A DNA stretch of 64,000 nucleotides from Myxococcales bacterium (GCA_016794365.1 JAEUKB010000069.1:62001-126000), one strand, 5' to 3'; positions 19,112 through 33,010 are shown, counted from the stretch's first letter. A program made the numbers and translations. The notes: a model not told the origin generated them from the sequence alone.

Positions 19112-19985
19112 GCTGTTTAGCCGCTCGGATGGAATTGTCGTCGGTAACGTATCGCCGATGCGACGGATGATGCCGTACATCCTACGCAGCCGCAATGAGT
19201 CGTGCGTCTATTTTGAGCAGAAGCTCGATCTCAGCGAGACGCTGCCGTACCTTCACGCGCTCAATCAGCGACTCGAACGCCCGCCGGAGCGCGAGATCAA
19301 CCTGTTTCATCTGATCCTCGCGGCGGCAGCGCGGGTGTTCCAAGAGCGCCCCGACCTCAATCGCTTTGTGTCCGGCGGCCAGATCTATCAGCGTCGTCAC
19401 ATCGAGCTGTCGTTCGCGATCAAAAAAGAGCGCAGCGACAAAGGCGCGCTCACCACCACCAAGCTGCGCTGGAGCGGCGACGAGAGCATCATCGCGGTGG
19501 CCGATCGGATTCATGGCGCGATCTCCGTCGGGCGAAGTAACAAACCAAACCAGGCCGATCAAGAGATGGCGGTGCTCACACGGCTCCCCGGACCGCTGCT
19601 GCGGCTGATCATGTGGTTTCAGCGCAGCCTCGACGCGTGGAACTTGCTTCCGAAGGTGCTCACCGAGCCCGATCCACTCTACGCGAGCCTGTTTTTCGCA
19701 AACCTGGGCTCGATCGGACTCGACAGCGCGTATCACCACCTGTTCGAGTACGGCACCGTTTCCTTCTTCGCGGTCATCGGACGCATCGGCAAGCTTCCTT
19801 TTGTCGATGGACATGGCGCGCTCGAAACGCGACCTGGAATCAGCATCAAGTACACCTTCGACGAGCGCATCACCGACGGTTATTACTGCTCCCGCAGCCT
19901 CGATCTGCTGGCCAGCTACATCGAACATCCGTCGCGACTCGAAACACCAGCAAGGACCGAGCATGTCTCGCATTCAGCTCAGTAA
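19110..19985 (+). CDS. 2-oxoacid dehydrogenase acyltransferase-like (CAT fold), catalytic His missing
   Basis: A 291-residue protein resembling the catalytic domain of E2 acyltransferases (chloramphenicol-acetyltransferase fold), without lipoyl or peripheral-subunit-binding domains. Family-like segments are VSPMRRMMPYILRSRN, EINLFHLILAAAARVF and the C-terminal SIKYTFDERITDGYY. Active E2 enzymes have DHRVxDG there; this protein has DERITDG, so the catalytic His is replaced by Glu and a normal acyl transfer is doubtful. The start at 19110 shares CATG with the divergent lipoprotein; the next ATG (19158) is possible. It overlaps the following aminotransferase gene by 23 bp, so the two are coupled. 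Confidence 0.75.
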   Translation: MLFSRSDGIVVGNVSPMRRMMPYILRSRNESCVYFEQKLDLSETLPYLHALNQRLERPPEREINLFHLILAAAARVFQERPDLNRFVSGGQIYQRRHIELSFAIKKERSDKGALTTTKLRWSGDESIIAVADRIHGAISVGRSNKPNQADQEMAVLTRLPGPLLRLIMWFQRSLDAWNLLPKVLTEPDPLYASLFFANLGSIGLDSAYHHLFEYGTVSFFAVIGRIGKLPFVDGHGALETRPGISIKYTFDERITDGYYCSRSLDLLASYIEHPSRLETPARTEHVSHSAQ

Positions 19986-21069
19986 ACCCAGCATCACCGA
20001 CGAAGAAGTTCACGCTGTCGAGCAGACCCTGCGCTCTCGCTGGCTGGTGTATGGACCGGAAAACCGCGCGTTCGAGGAAGAGCTGGCCAGCTTCTGTGGC
20101 AAGCGCTTTGCGGCGACGCTTAGCTCGGGGACGGCGGCACTTCATTTGGCGCTGCTGTCGCTGCCGCAGAGGCCCACGCGCATCCTGGTTCCGTCGTTTA
20201 CCTTTCCTGCGACCGCCAACGTCGCGCAGTTTCTGCCGTCACCGCCCGAGGTGTACGTCGCCGATGTCGATGAGCGCACGTTCTGCCTGCCCGAACAGAC
20301 CGTCTCCGCGTGGCTGGCCCAGCATGAAAGTCCTGCGCTGCTCGTGCATCAGTTTGGCCATCCATCGCCGATCCCGAGTGCCCAGCACGCGCTGATTGTG
20401 TCCGATGCGGCGTGTGCGATTGGGGTTCGGCCCGCGCTGGCTGGCTCGCTCGCGTGTCTGTCGTTTCATCCCAGAAAGCTGCTGACGACCGGCGAAGGTG
20501 GCGCGATCTTGACCGACGATGCGACGCTGATCGATGCGATTCGGCAGCTCCGCGCGCACGGACTTCGCGCAGTGCCCGGCGAAGAAGTGATGGAGCTGCC
20601 CGACGCGGGACTCAACTACCGGCTGCCAGAAGTCGGCGCGGCGATGGGTCGCGTGCAGCTGCGTCGGCTGCCTGCGCTCATCCGTCGTCATCGCGAGCTG
20701 GCCGAGCAGTACCTTCATCGGCTCAAAGACCTACCGCTTGGCTTTCAAGCCGATCATCCCGAGCGGATCTGGCAGACCTTCTCGGTCGTGCTGCCGCAAG
20801 GCATCTGTCGCAAGGCGGTTCGCGAGCTGCTTTCGTCCGAAGGCATCGAGACGCAGATCGCTTCCTATGGACTGCATCGACTGACCGCGTACCGAAACGC
20901 GCCGCGCTTTTTGTCCCAAGGTCCACAGCACGAGCTGCCCGTCTGCGATCGCCTCCACAGCCAAGGCATGGCGCTGCCACTACACAGCGAGCTATCCGAT
21001 CGCGATGTCGATCGGGTCTGTGATGCCTTGCAGCGCGCGCTCATCCAGCCTGCGGTTCGCCAGTCGTAG
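19963..21069 (+). CDS. DegT/DnrJ/EryC1-family PLP aminotransferase
   Basis: A 368-residue PLP-dependent enzyme of the sugar aminotransferase family, which usually aminates keto-sugar nucleotides for surface glycans or antibiotics. Visible hallmarks are the N-terminal LSKPSITDEEVHAVEQTL, the cofactor region SSGTAALHLALLS, the Asp of VSDAACAIG, and the PLP lysine in SFHPRKLLTTGEGG. The ATG at 19963 gives a standard N-terminus and overlaps the preceding acyltransferase-like gene. The pair suggests amination plus acylation of a sugar, but the upstream protein lacks its catalytic His, so this remains a guess. Confidence 0.9.
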   Translation: MSRIQLSKPSITDEEVHAVEQTLRSRWLVYGPENRAFEEELASFCGKRFAATLSSGTAALHLALLSLPQRPTRILVPSFTFPATANVAQFLPSPPEVYVADVDERTFCLPEQTVSAWLAQHESPALLVHQFGHPSPIPSAQHALIVSDAACAIGVRPALAGSLACLSFHPRKLLTTGEGGAILTDDATLIDAIRQLRAHGLRAVPGEEVMELPDAGLNYRLPEVGAAMGRVQLRRLPALIRRHRELAEQYLHRLKDLPLGFQADHPERIWQTFSVVLPQGICRKAVRELLSSEGIETQIASYGLHRLTAYRNAPRFLSQGPQHELPVCDRLHSQGMALPLHSELSDRDVDRVCDALQRALIQPAVRQS

Positions 21070-21211
21070 CGCCAAGCCCACCTCGTCTTGACCGATCGCT
21101 TGCGACGTAAGTCCACGGAACGGCTCGCAGCAAAGCCAGTGCCTTGCGATCGCGATCCCGCGCAGATCTTTTTTCCACACGCAGCGTTTCCAATCGACAA
21201 GGAGTTCGACG

Positions 21212-22135
21212 ATGAAGACGCTGCTTTTGGCCCTGCCCCTTGTGACGCTGCCCCTGGTAAGTGAAACCGCTTCGGCAACGCCGCTACGCAGCCAGACCGG
21301 AACCTACGAGCTACAGGTCCTGACCGACGGAGCCCAGGCCCCGACCTTCCAGCACCAAGGCGAGACCTACGTCATGGGCCAGCGCGGCCAGCGCTACACG
21401 CTGCGGATTCACAATCACTCGGGACGCCGGATTGAAGCCGTGGTGTCGGTCGATGGTCGAGACGTGGTGGACGGACGCACAGCGGACTATCGCACCAAGC
21501 GCGGCTACCTGGTTCAGCCTTGGGGCTATGTCGATGTCGATGGCTGGCGCGTGTCGCAAGGGGAAGCCGCCGCGTTCCGGTTTTCGTCGGTGGCAAACTC
21601 GTATGTCGGTCGCACTGGATCGACCCGTGAAGTCGGCGTGATCGGCGTGGCCGTCTTCCCCGAGCGCTACGTTCCGCCACCGCCGCCGCCCCGTCCGCTG
21701 TATGTGCCGCACCACGAGCTACCGAGCCGCAGCTACGACGAGTATCGCGATGACTCGCTCTCGCAGGCTGAAAAGGCGGCACCGAGTGCGCCAGCGCCTT
21801 CGACGAGCGCGCCCATGGCACCGATGGAAGATCGCGCCGCCACCGGGGGTGCCTACGCTGAACGAGAGAGCAAAGCCAAGCGCTCGGGGCTCGGCACCGG
21901 CTTCGGTGAGCGGGTCAGCTCTCCCGTCGAAGAGGTTGTGTTTTATCGCCACAACCCGACCAGCCCCTCGATCATCCTGGGGGTTCGCTACAACGACCGA
22001 GGCGGCTTGCTGGCCATGGGCGTCGATGTAGACGGTGACGGCGACAGCTACCGCGATGTCTACCTACGCCGCAGCGCCGAGCCGTTCGTCACGCCCCGTC
22101 GCTATGCCGATCCCCCCGCTGGCTGGCCGTACTAA
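21212..22135 (+). CDS. Secreted protein with Pro-rich linker, unknown function
   Basis: A 307-residue exported protein. A signal peptide (MKTLLLALPLVTLPLV, cleavage near SASA) leads to a beta-rich domain at about 25-150 (RYTLRIHNHSGRRIEAVVSVDG; YLVQPWGYVDVDGW). A polyproline stretch follows near 152, then a disordered Ala/Ser/Pro linker, and a C-terminal beta segment with an acidic calcium-site-like motif (VDVDGDGDSYRD). CAAGGAG lies upstream of the ATG. No membrane anchor is seen. Function unknown. Confidence 0.72.
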   Translation: MKTLLLALPLVTLPLVSETASATPLRSQTGTYELQVLTDGAQAPTFQHQGETYVMGQRGQRYTLRIHNHSGRRIEAVVSVDGRDVVDGRTADYRTKRGYLVQPWGYVDVDGWRVSQGEAAAFRFSSVANSYVGRTGSTREVGVIGVAVFPERYVPPPPPPRPLYVPHHELPSRSYDEYRDDSLSQAEKAAPSAPAPSTSAPMAPMEDRAATGGAYAERESKAKRSGLGTGFGERVSSPVEEVVFYRHNPTSPSIILGVRYNDRGGLLAMGVDVDGDGDSYRDVYLRRSAEPFVTPRRYADPPAGWPY

Positions 22136-22136
22136 G

Positions 22137-22281
22137 CCCAGTCTCTTTCCCTAGCCCGTGTACGTCTCGACTGGGGCCCCGCTTGAGTCTTTTTCCGTCC
22201 CGCGAGCGGTCCGAAAAAAGCTCTCCGGTCGCCCCCAGTCTCTTTCCCTAGCCCGCGTACGTCTCGACTGGGGCCCCGCTT
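22137..22281. repeat. Mosaic intergenic repeat B, two hairpin units around one spacer
   Basis: A unit of about 48 bp (22137-22184) recurs at 22234-22281. Each unit starts CCCAGTC and ends GACTGGG, so each can form a hairpin, followed by the palindrome GGGGCCCC. Between them is a block of about 48 bp (22186-22233) containing TTTTTCCG, CCGCGAGCGG and CCGAAAAAAG. The same blocks occur in a different order at 26098-26200. It lies between convergent genes. Confidence 0.8.
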
Positions 22282-22298
22282 CCCTGCGGACGGCGCTG

Positions 22299-22907
22299 TT
22301 AGAACAGGCGCTCGTCCACGGATACGGTGTCGCCTGGCTGCAAATAGAACGACTGCGAGCCCTCGGCGATGGCTTTGAAGTTCACGATCAGCGTCTCGGC
22401 CTTGCCCGACTGAACCCGCGTCACCCGCACCCGCTCCCGCGCTGCCATCGGCGTCAGGCCGCCGACCATGCTGATCGCTTGCTCCAGCGTCATGCCTTCG
22501 ACGAAGTTGATCGTGCCGGGGCTACGAACCTGACCGATCAAGACCACCTTCTTGCTGTGGACTTCCTTCAAAAACACCGTCACTTGCGGCGCTTTCAAGT
22601 AGGCGCGGAGCCGATCCGAAAGCACGTCAGCCACCTGGGCCGTGCTCAGCCCGCGCACCACCTGCCGACCGATGAGCGGCACATCGATCGCGCCTTCCGG
22701 TGACACGCGGTAGATCCCGGTCAGCTCGGGCTCGCCGTAGACGCGCACCTCGAAGACATCGTCCGGTCCCAGGCTCATGTCCACTTGCGGCGGCGGCGTC
22801 GCTTGGCGCACCACCACGGCGGGCGTCGCTGGACACCCGACCAGCAGCGGTCCCAGCACAAGCGCGCCAATCAGCACGGCCAGCGAGCGATCCCGACGAA
22901 GCATCAT
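22299..22907 (-). CDS. Short polysaccharide export (OPX) lipoprotein
   Basis: A lipoprotein of about 200 residues (lipobox LLVGC). A poly-export domain (about 40-115; LGPDDVFEVRVYGEPELTG, YRVSPEGAIDVPLIG) is followed by one SLBB domain (about 120-195; LIGQVRSPGTINFVEGMTLEQAI). Full-length Wza-type OPX proteins have a C-terminal amphipathic helix that makes the outer-membrane pore; this one ends right after the SLBB domain (VSVDERLF). In Myxococcus such short OPX proteins work with a separate beta-barrel, and here a barrel gene is directly upstream (10 bp). The start is taken at 22907; the ATG at 22904 is equally possible. Confidence 0.88.
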   Translation of the reverse strand: MMLRRDRSLAVLIGALVLGPLLVGCPATPAVVVRQATPPPQVDMSLGPDDVFEVRVYGEPELTGIYRVSPEGAIDVPLIGRQVVRGLSTAQVADVLSDRLRAYLKAPQVTVFLKEVHSKKVVLIGQVRSPGTINFVEGMTLEQAISMVGGLTPMAARERVRVTRVQSGKAETLIVNFKAIAEGSQSFYLQPGDTVSVDERLF

Positions 22908-22917
22908 GGGCTGGCCA

Positions 22918-24285
22918 TTAGTAGGACAGATCGGCTTTGAACAGCACGACATGCTTCACAAAGCCCGCGTCCATGCGCGTGCCTGCGCCATCGACAAAGC
23001 CAAAGTCGGTGATGTCGGTGAGCAGGCTGTAGCTCAGCCCGGCCTGAAGCCAAGAAAGCGGACGATAGCTCGCTTCGGCGTTGAGGCTGACCAGGATGTC
23101 GCTGCGTGTCGTCGCTCCGTTTTTGTAGGCGCGGTAGTACAGCACCGATGGTGCCACCAGCGGTCCGTAGGCACGGAAGTAGGTCTCAAAGCCTGCCGAT
23201 AGATAGAGCGACCGCCAGGGGTTGTGCTCATACGACAGATAGAGCCGATCATCGCGCAGATACATCGCGTAGATCGAGTCGAAGAAGTCGCGCGCCCAGC
23301 CGAGCCGCAGGCTCATCCGCTGCACCAGCAGCAGCCGCGCTTCGAGCCCTCCGACAAAGTTGTTATAGCGATACGCTGCCAGGTCACCGACGAACTTGCT
23401 GCCGTCCGTTTCGCCGTAGTGCAGGCTGTTGCCGTAGCCCAGATAGGCCGACACGCCCAGCCACGTCCACAAAAGGCTCTGGATCCCGCCTGTGATGCGC
23501 AGCGGCGCGGCACTTGGAATCACCGCACCGTCCCCGTAATAGCCGGTCCACGACGAGCGAACTTCCAGCTTCACCTGGGTCTGCGGCAGCACCCGGTACG
23601 CGCCCCACAGCGACACGTCGTTTTGAAACGATCGCCCGCGTGATAGCTCGCTCTGCACGTAGTGGTCAAAGCGCAGCGACTCCGACAGACCGATCTCCAG
23701 CGGGCCGCCAAAGGGGCGATACATCCCAAGCAGGCTCAGCCTCTCGAAGATGCGCGGCGCAAACGTCTGCGTGGTCGCGATCTCCAGGTTGCGCGCGTCG
23801 TTGGTCACCAGAAACTGGTTGTAGAGCCGGAACGACAGCGGATCGCCTTCTTTGATGCGCAGATCCGCTTCCGACTGCGCGTTCACCTGCTGCGGGTAGC
23901 CAATCCGCGTATCTTGCGAAAAGAACTGGCGATACTCGACGGCAGCACCAAAGCGAAACTTCAGAAACTGTCGCGAGTCGATCTCCAGCCGCTGCGGAGG
24001 CCGCGTGGCCAGATCCACATGCGCGCGCAGTCGCAGCACACCGGCACCGCCCGCCTGGCTCGCCATGAGCATGTTGCTGTCGTAGCCCAGCTCGGTCGCG
24101 ATGCCGGGATGAATGACCAGCCCGTCGCCCAGAACTTTGAAGCCCGGACCTTCGCGCAGCTGCATCGCCGGATAGACTTCAAACGGACCATAGGGCACAT
24201 ACTGCGCCCGCGCCGACGAAGACGCCGCGCACAGCAGCAAGGCGAAAGGCCCTGCCAGTCGTTTAACGAGCGGGGCGGAACGCAC
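22918..24285 (-). CDS. Outer-membrane beta-barrel of a polysaccharide export system
   Basis: A 455-residue protein with a signal peptide (LAGPFALLLCAASSSARA) followed by alternating amphipathic strands throughout, rich in Tyr, Arg and Gly (FRFGAAVEYRQFF; LYLSYEHNPWRSLYLSAGF), and a final FKADLSY typical of barrel insertion. Length and context match the 18-stranded barrels that partner short OPX proteins in myxobacterial polysaccharide export; the strand count here is not verified. It sits between the coiled-coil periplasmic protein (23-bp overlap with that gene) and the OPX gene, forming one operon. Confidence 0.82.
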   Translation of the reverse strand: MRSAPLVKRLAGPFALLLCAASSSARAQYVPYGPFEVYPAMQLREGPGFKVLGDGLVIHPGIATELGYDSNMLMASQAGGAGVLRLRAHVDLATRPPQRLEIDSRQFLKFRFGAAVEYRQFFSQDTRIGYPQQVNAQSEADLRIKEGDPLSFRLYNQFLVTNDARNLEIATTQTFAPRIFERLSLLGMYRPFGGPLEIGLSESLRFDHYVQSELSRGRSFQNDVSLWGAYRVLPQTQVKLEVRSSWTGYYGDGAVIPSAAPLRITGGIQSLLWTWLGVSAYLGYGNSLHYGETDGSKFVGDLAAYRYNNFVGGLEARLLLVQRMSLRLGWARDFFDSIYAMYLRDDRLYLSYEHNPWRSLYLSAGFETYFRAYGPLVAPSVLYYRAYKNGATTRSDILVSLNAEASYRPLSWLQAGLSYSLLTDITDFGFVDGAGTRMDAGFVKHVVLFKADLSY

Positions 24286-24913
24286 TGGCAGGATTGGGGC
24301 GGCTCGGAAGCTCTAGCCGCACGGGACGAATGGTTTGCAGCTCGGCGGGACCGGCTTTGGGATCATCCCCTTGCCCGCCGCCAGTGACAGTGATCGAAGT
24401 CGCACGCGAGCCAGTGACCAGCTCTCCGCCGACACAGCCTTCGGCATCGGTGCGAAGCTGACGAGACAGCTCCAGCGCACGAGACAGCCGCTCTCGCTCT
24501 GCTTTTTCTGCCGCCTGATCGCCTCGGGCGGTTGCGGCTTCTAGCGCGGCCACCGCCACTTGGGTGCTCTCAAGCGTCTGCTGAAGCCCACGGAGCCGCT
24601 CGTACAGACACAGCTCTTTGACCTTGTCGCCCTTGTCCGCCGAGGTCTTGCGCAGCGCCTGCACCTGACTGACCGACGAGCGCTGCTCAGACAGAGCCAG
24701 CTTGGGATCGACCGGCGTCACTGGGCTTGTCGCTGCGCCCGAGGTCGCTGGACTTGCAGAAGCCGGGCTGGCAGCCTTGGTTGGCGTCGCTGCATCAGGC
24801 TGCGCAGCCTTCCCTGGATCGCCGCCCGCCGCGCTCGCAAGACTGGGCACTGCGACGGCAATCCCGAACGCAGCGACCCAAACCTTGGAAAGTGACAAGC
24901 GGCGAGTACACAT
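24263..24913 (-). CDS. Periplasmic coiled-coil protein of the export operon
   Basis: A 216-residue exported protein with a signal peptide ending near SLASA. An Ala/Pro/Thr-rich linker to about 70 leads to a helical, coiled-coil-like stretch (about 78-160; YERLRGLQQTLESTQVAVAALEAA and ERERLSRALELSRQLRTDAEG) with two cysteines that could form a disulfide. The tail is Pro-rich. It is first in the operon with the barrel and OPX genes and may be an assembly or periplasmic accessory factor. No family is recognised. Confidence 0.65.
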   Translation of the reverse strand: MCTRRLSLSKVWVAAFGIAVAVPSLASAAGGDPGKAAQPDAATPTKAASPASASPATSGAATSPVTPVDPKLALSEQRSSVSQVQALRKTSADKGDKVKELCLYERLRGLQQTLESTQVAVAALEAATARGDQAAEKAERERLSRALELSRQLRTDAEGCVGGELVTGSRATSITVTGGGQGDDPKAGPAELQTIRPVRLELPSRPNPASAFRPAR

Positions 24914-25026
24914 CGGCCAAACCGTTACAGTCAGCTTAGGTCAGCCGAGTGTTCCTCGTCAATGCGGGTGACGGGTATCTCCTCGCTACGGTCCATCCGG
25001 ACCCCGCCCCGTGAAACCCCCGCCCC

Positions 25027-25533
25027 TTAGGGAGCCGCTGGTCCCACGACCGGCTCCACCGGATCGCCGTGCTTGGCTTTGGCCCGCGTGCGCGCCGCCT
25101 TCTTGCCAACGGCGGAACGATACTCACGGGTGGCACGGTAGAGGCTTCGCAGGTCTTCATTGCCCGGCATCTTGGCCCGCTGCTCCACGCTCGCGGCAAT
25201 GTTGCTGATGTGCTGGTGTCGCTCATGATCGAGCGCCGCCTCTGTCTCTGTCACCAGCTCGAGCAGCTTGCGCAGCGGCTCTTTGTACTTTCGCACCAGC
25301 AGGATCTTGTCGGTCAGCTTCGCCAGCGCTTGGGCATCGGCATCCAGAATGCCAGCCCGTGTCCCGAGGGTCTTTTGATTCGCTGCCACTTCCGACAGCA
25401 GCGCATCGAGCCCTCGTTGCTCGCGGCGCATGCCCACCATTGCCCCCGGCGGCAGATCAATCATCAGGTCCGCCAGCAAAGAGCAGTCCACTGCGAGGTC
25501 ACCAACTACAGGATTCTTGGGATCTTTGGCCAT
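25027..25533 (-). CDS. Hypothetical helical protein
   Basis: A 168-residue soluble protein, almost wholly helical with coiled-coil character (LDALLSEVAANQKTLGTRAG; YKEPLRKLLELVTETEAAL; LRSLYRATREYRSAVGKKAA) and a basic C-terminal patch ending in a Pro/Val tail. The ATG at 25533 (MAKDPKNP) is preferred over an upstream start with no clear ribosome site. No signal peptide and no recognised family. It lies between the export operon and the 21-bp array. Confidence 0.6.
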   Translation of the reverse strand: MAKDPKNPVVGDLAVDCSLLADLMIDLPPGAMVGMRREQRGLDALLSEVAANQKTLGTRAGILDADAQALAKLTDKILLVRKYKEPLRKLLELVTETEAALDHERHQHISNIAASVEQRAKMPGNEDLRSLYRATREYRSAVGKKAARTRAKAKHGDPVEPVVGPAAP

Positions 25534-25672
25534 GGTCTCACACGTTCCTACTCGCACCATGCGAGTCCTACACCTCTAGCCACCATTTTGTAGGCCGCAA
25601 GCCCCATATGTCACAAATCCGACCAACGCACCAAAAGCAGCCCGCCAGCCAGCCCAGCCCGTGCTGCGGCAT

Positions 25673-26072
25673 CACCTGGAGGAGGTCGCCATTCACCTGG
25701 CGGTGGTCGTCATTCACCTGGAGGGGGTCGTGATTCGCCTGGAGGTGGTCGTGATTCACCTGGAGGGGGTCGTGATTCACCTCAAGGTGGTCGGCGTTCA
25801 CCTGGAGGTGGTCGTGATTCACCTGGAGGTGGTCGTGATTCACCTGGAGGCGAGCGCCCGTTCACCTGGACGTGAGTGCCCGCTCACCTGGAGGTGGTCG
25901 GCGTTCACCTGGAGGTGAGAGCCCGTTCACCTAGAGGGGGTCTGGATTCACCTGGGCGTGAGGGCCCGTTCCCCTAGAAGGGGTCGGCAACCGCCGTAAG
26001 GGGGTCGGGATGTACCTGGACGTGAGTGCCCGTTCCCCGAAAGGGGGTCTTTGCTCCCCTAAAGGGGGTCGG
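25673..26072. repeat. 21-bp tandem array, about 19 units
   Basis: The consensus unit is CACCTGGAGGTGGTCGTGATT. It contains the 12-bp dyad CACCT-GG-AGGTG. The first eight units keep exact 21-bp spacing (25673, 25694, 25715, 25736 and on); later ones slip to 22 bp and decay. The early part is open in several frames (for example HLEVVVI or GGGRDSP repeats), but the slips break them all, so a protein is unlikely. No promoter or start was found. Not CRISPR, because there are no unique spacers. Confidence 0.85.
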
Positions 26073-26097
26073 GCAGCGCGTGGGATGCAGGGACTAC

Positions 26098-26200
26098 CTC
26101 TCGACCGGGGCCCCGCTACCCTGCGAGACTTTTTCCGTCCCGCGAGCGGACCGAAAAAAGCTCTTCGGTCGCCCCCAGTCTCTTGACTCAACCTGCGTGT
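26098..26200. repeat. Intergenic repeat B, second locus
   Basis: This locus repeats the blocks seen at 22137-22281 in another order: the CTCGACCGGGGCCCCGCT block, then the block with TTTTTCCG, CCGCGAGCGG and CCGAAAAAAG (26125-26172), then CCCAGTCTCTTGACTC. It lies just 3' of the dehydratase-like gene and beside the 21-bp array. Confidence 0.75.
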
Positions 26201-26217
26201 TTCGGTGTGGGCGCGGG

Positions 26218-27936
<1,719 letters not shown>

Positions 27937-27974
27937 GCTCTTGCTTGCTCCCTCTTGGGTGACTCGGGAATCGG

Positions 27975-31634
<3,660 letters not shown>

Positions 31635-31688
31635 GCGGCCCTGCTCCTTCGTCGAGATCGTCCATTGCACGCTTTGGCGTGGTCAGGA

Positions 31689-31756
31689 AGTCTACCGATT
31701 AGACTACCAGTACAGTCTATGGGCAGACGTTACGCGCCAGCATCCGCACAGGTCAA
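31689..31756 (-). promoter_or_regulatory. Promoter and AGTCTA operator-like cluster upstream of the activase
   Basis: On the minus strand, TTGACC (31751-31756) and TAACGT (31727-31732) are 18 bp apart. Just downstream are AGTCTA (31714-31719), and the dyad AGTCTA-N5-TAGACT (31689-31705), i.e. three 6-bp half-sites. This arrangement suggests a repressor site at the start of transcription. Confidence 0.45.
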
Positions 31757-31894
31757 CAAAAAAGACCGTCGCCCAAATCGGCTCAGCAGAGTCGCATTTT
31801 TGAATCGGTGAAGACCCGCGTGTCCCAAGTGACAGTTCGACTCTGCGACGAACTTGTCATTAATTTTTAGTAATATTCCTTGTATATTGATCAT

Positions 31895-33010
31895 GTGAAA
31901 GTCCGCCATACTCTGTCCGCTTGGGTCGCAGCGGCGGTGCTGCTCGTCGCCCAGAGCGGTCGCGCCGAAGATGCGATGGACCAAGCTCGCAAGCGCTACG
32001 CCGCCGGTGAGCGCGAGTACGCCAGTGGTCGCTACTGGCAGTCCGCCAAAGCCTTCGAGGAAGCCTACGACCTCTCTCGCAAAGGGGATCTGCTGTACAA
32101 CGCTGCCCGTGCCTACGATCGTGGCGAGTACTACCTTCGCGCGATTGAGACCTACGAAGCGTATCTAAAAGCCGGGACTCCGCCCGACGTGGAGCAGATC
32201 AACCAGCGCATCGCATCCCTACGCAAGCAGCTGTGTCAGGTTCAGATCAAGCTGGGCACAAAAGCGTACGTGTTTGTCGATGGCCACGAGTACTACCAAA
32301 CGCCGATGGCAGGTCCGGTTTCCATCGACAGCGGCTATCACCGCATCGAGGTTCGCGCGGGCAATCGGTTCTGGGCCAAAGAGCAGCAGTTTGTTCCCGG
32401 CGAGCGCTACGAGTTTGAAGCCCAGCTCGAAGAGGATCGCGGTGGCGGTCAAGGTCTGGTCAGCACAGCATCGGTCGAAGAGAGCCGATCCAAGCCGCGC
32501 ACCCGTCAGGTCGCTGTCGTCGTCGGAGCCGGTGGAAGCGTCGATGTGCTGGGCAACAACTATCCGCCGCACCAAGCCTCGCTGCTCATCGGGGCGGAAT
32601 ATCGCGTCAAAGAAGGACTGCGCGGCGCGTTCGATCTGGGCGTCAAGATCCCGATCGAGTTTCTCCAGAGCTGGACAAACGCTGGGCTGCTCATCGGAGC
32701 GCGCGGTGCGCTGACGCCGGTGCCTCGCATTCCGTTTGAGCTGGTTCTGTCGCTGGATCTGGGCTTTGCGACGCTGGACTATCGATCGAGCGCGCCGGTT
32801 TCGCCCAAGTGGCCGTGTGCATCGCCGTCGGCGCTCGCGAGCTGCTCGATCTACGCCTTCCGCATCGTGCCAGCAGTGAGCGTCGCGTATCGCTTTGCGC
32901 CGTCCTTTGAAGTCCGCGCGCAGCTTGCGGGCATCGAGCTAAACCTGAGCGATCCGATCTTCGATCCTCGGCTGTCGTTCGGTCTGCAAGCGGCGTATCG
33001 CTTCTTCTAA
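31895..33010 (+). CDS. Exported TPR/PEGA-like protein with C-terminal barrel-like domain
   Basis: A protein of about 371 residues starting at GTG (MKVRHTLSAWVAAAVLLVAQ signal; an in-frame TTG lies five codons upstream). Residues 25-105 hold tetratricopeptide-like helices (GRYWQSAKAFEEAYDLSRKG; LRAIETYEAYLKAG). About 110-175 is a PEGA-like carbohydrate-binding or wall-binding beta domain (VDGHEYYQTPMAGPVSIDSG). The last 165 residues alternate as beta-strands and end with the aromatic LQAAYRFF, as in outer-membrane proteins. This combination is frequent in myxobacteria. It may be a surface or envelope protein; function unknown. Confidence 0.75.
   Translation: MKVRHTLSAWVAAAVLLVAQSGRAEDAMDQARKRYAAGEREYASGRYWQSAKAFEEAYDLSRKGDLLYNAARAYDRGEYYLRAIETYEAYLKAGTPPDVEQINQRIASLRKQLCQVQIKLGTKAYVFVDGHEYYQTPMAGPVSIDSGYHRIEVRAGNRFWAKEQQFVPGERYEFEAQLEEDRGGGQGLVSTASVEESRSKPRTRQVAVVVGAGGSVDVLGNNYPPHQASLLIGAEYRVKEGLRGAFDLGVKIPIEFLQSWTNAGLLIGARGALTPVPRIPFELVLSLDLGFATLDYRSSAPVSPKWPCASPSALASCSIYAFRIVPAVSVAYRFAPSFEVRAQLAGIELNLSDPIFDPRLSFGLQAAYRFF

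Noticed and set aside
19109..19112. The overlapping CATG starts as proof of a bidirectional regulatory unit
   Set aside because: Either start may be misplaced by a few codons; the overlap is reported but no regulatory claim is made.
25673..26072. Possible CRISPR array
   Set aside because: Units are contiguous at 21-22 bp with no unique spacers, and no cas genes are present. The same holds for the 42-bp and 43-bp arrays.
22158..26150. Similar peptides (STGAPL...SVPRAxRKKL...GRPQSL) in frames at about 22160 and 26085
   Set aside because: The similarity comes from the DNA-level intergenic repeat B, which contains stem-loops; the frames are not otherwise alike.
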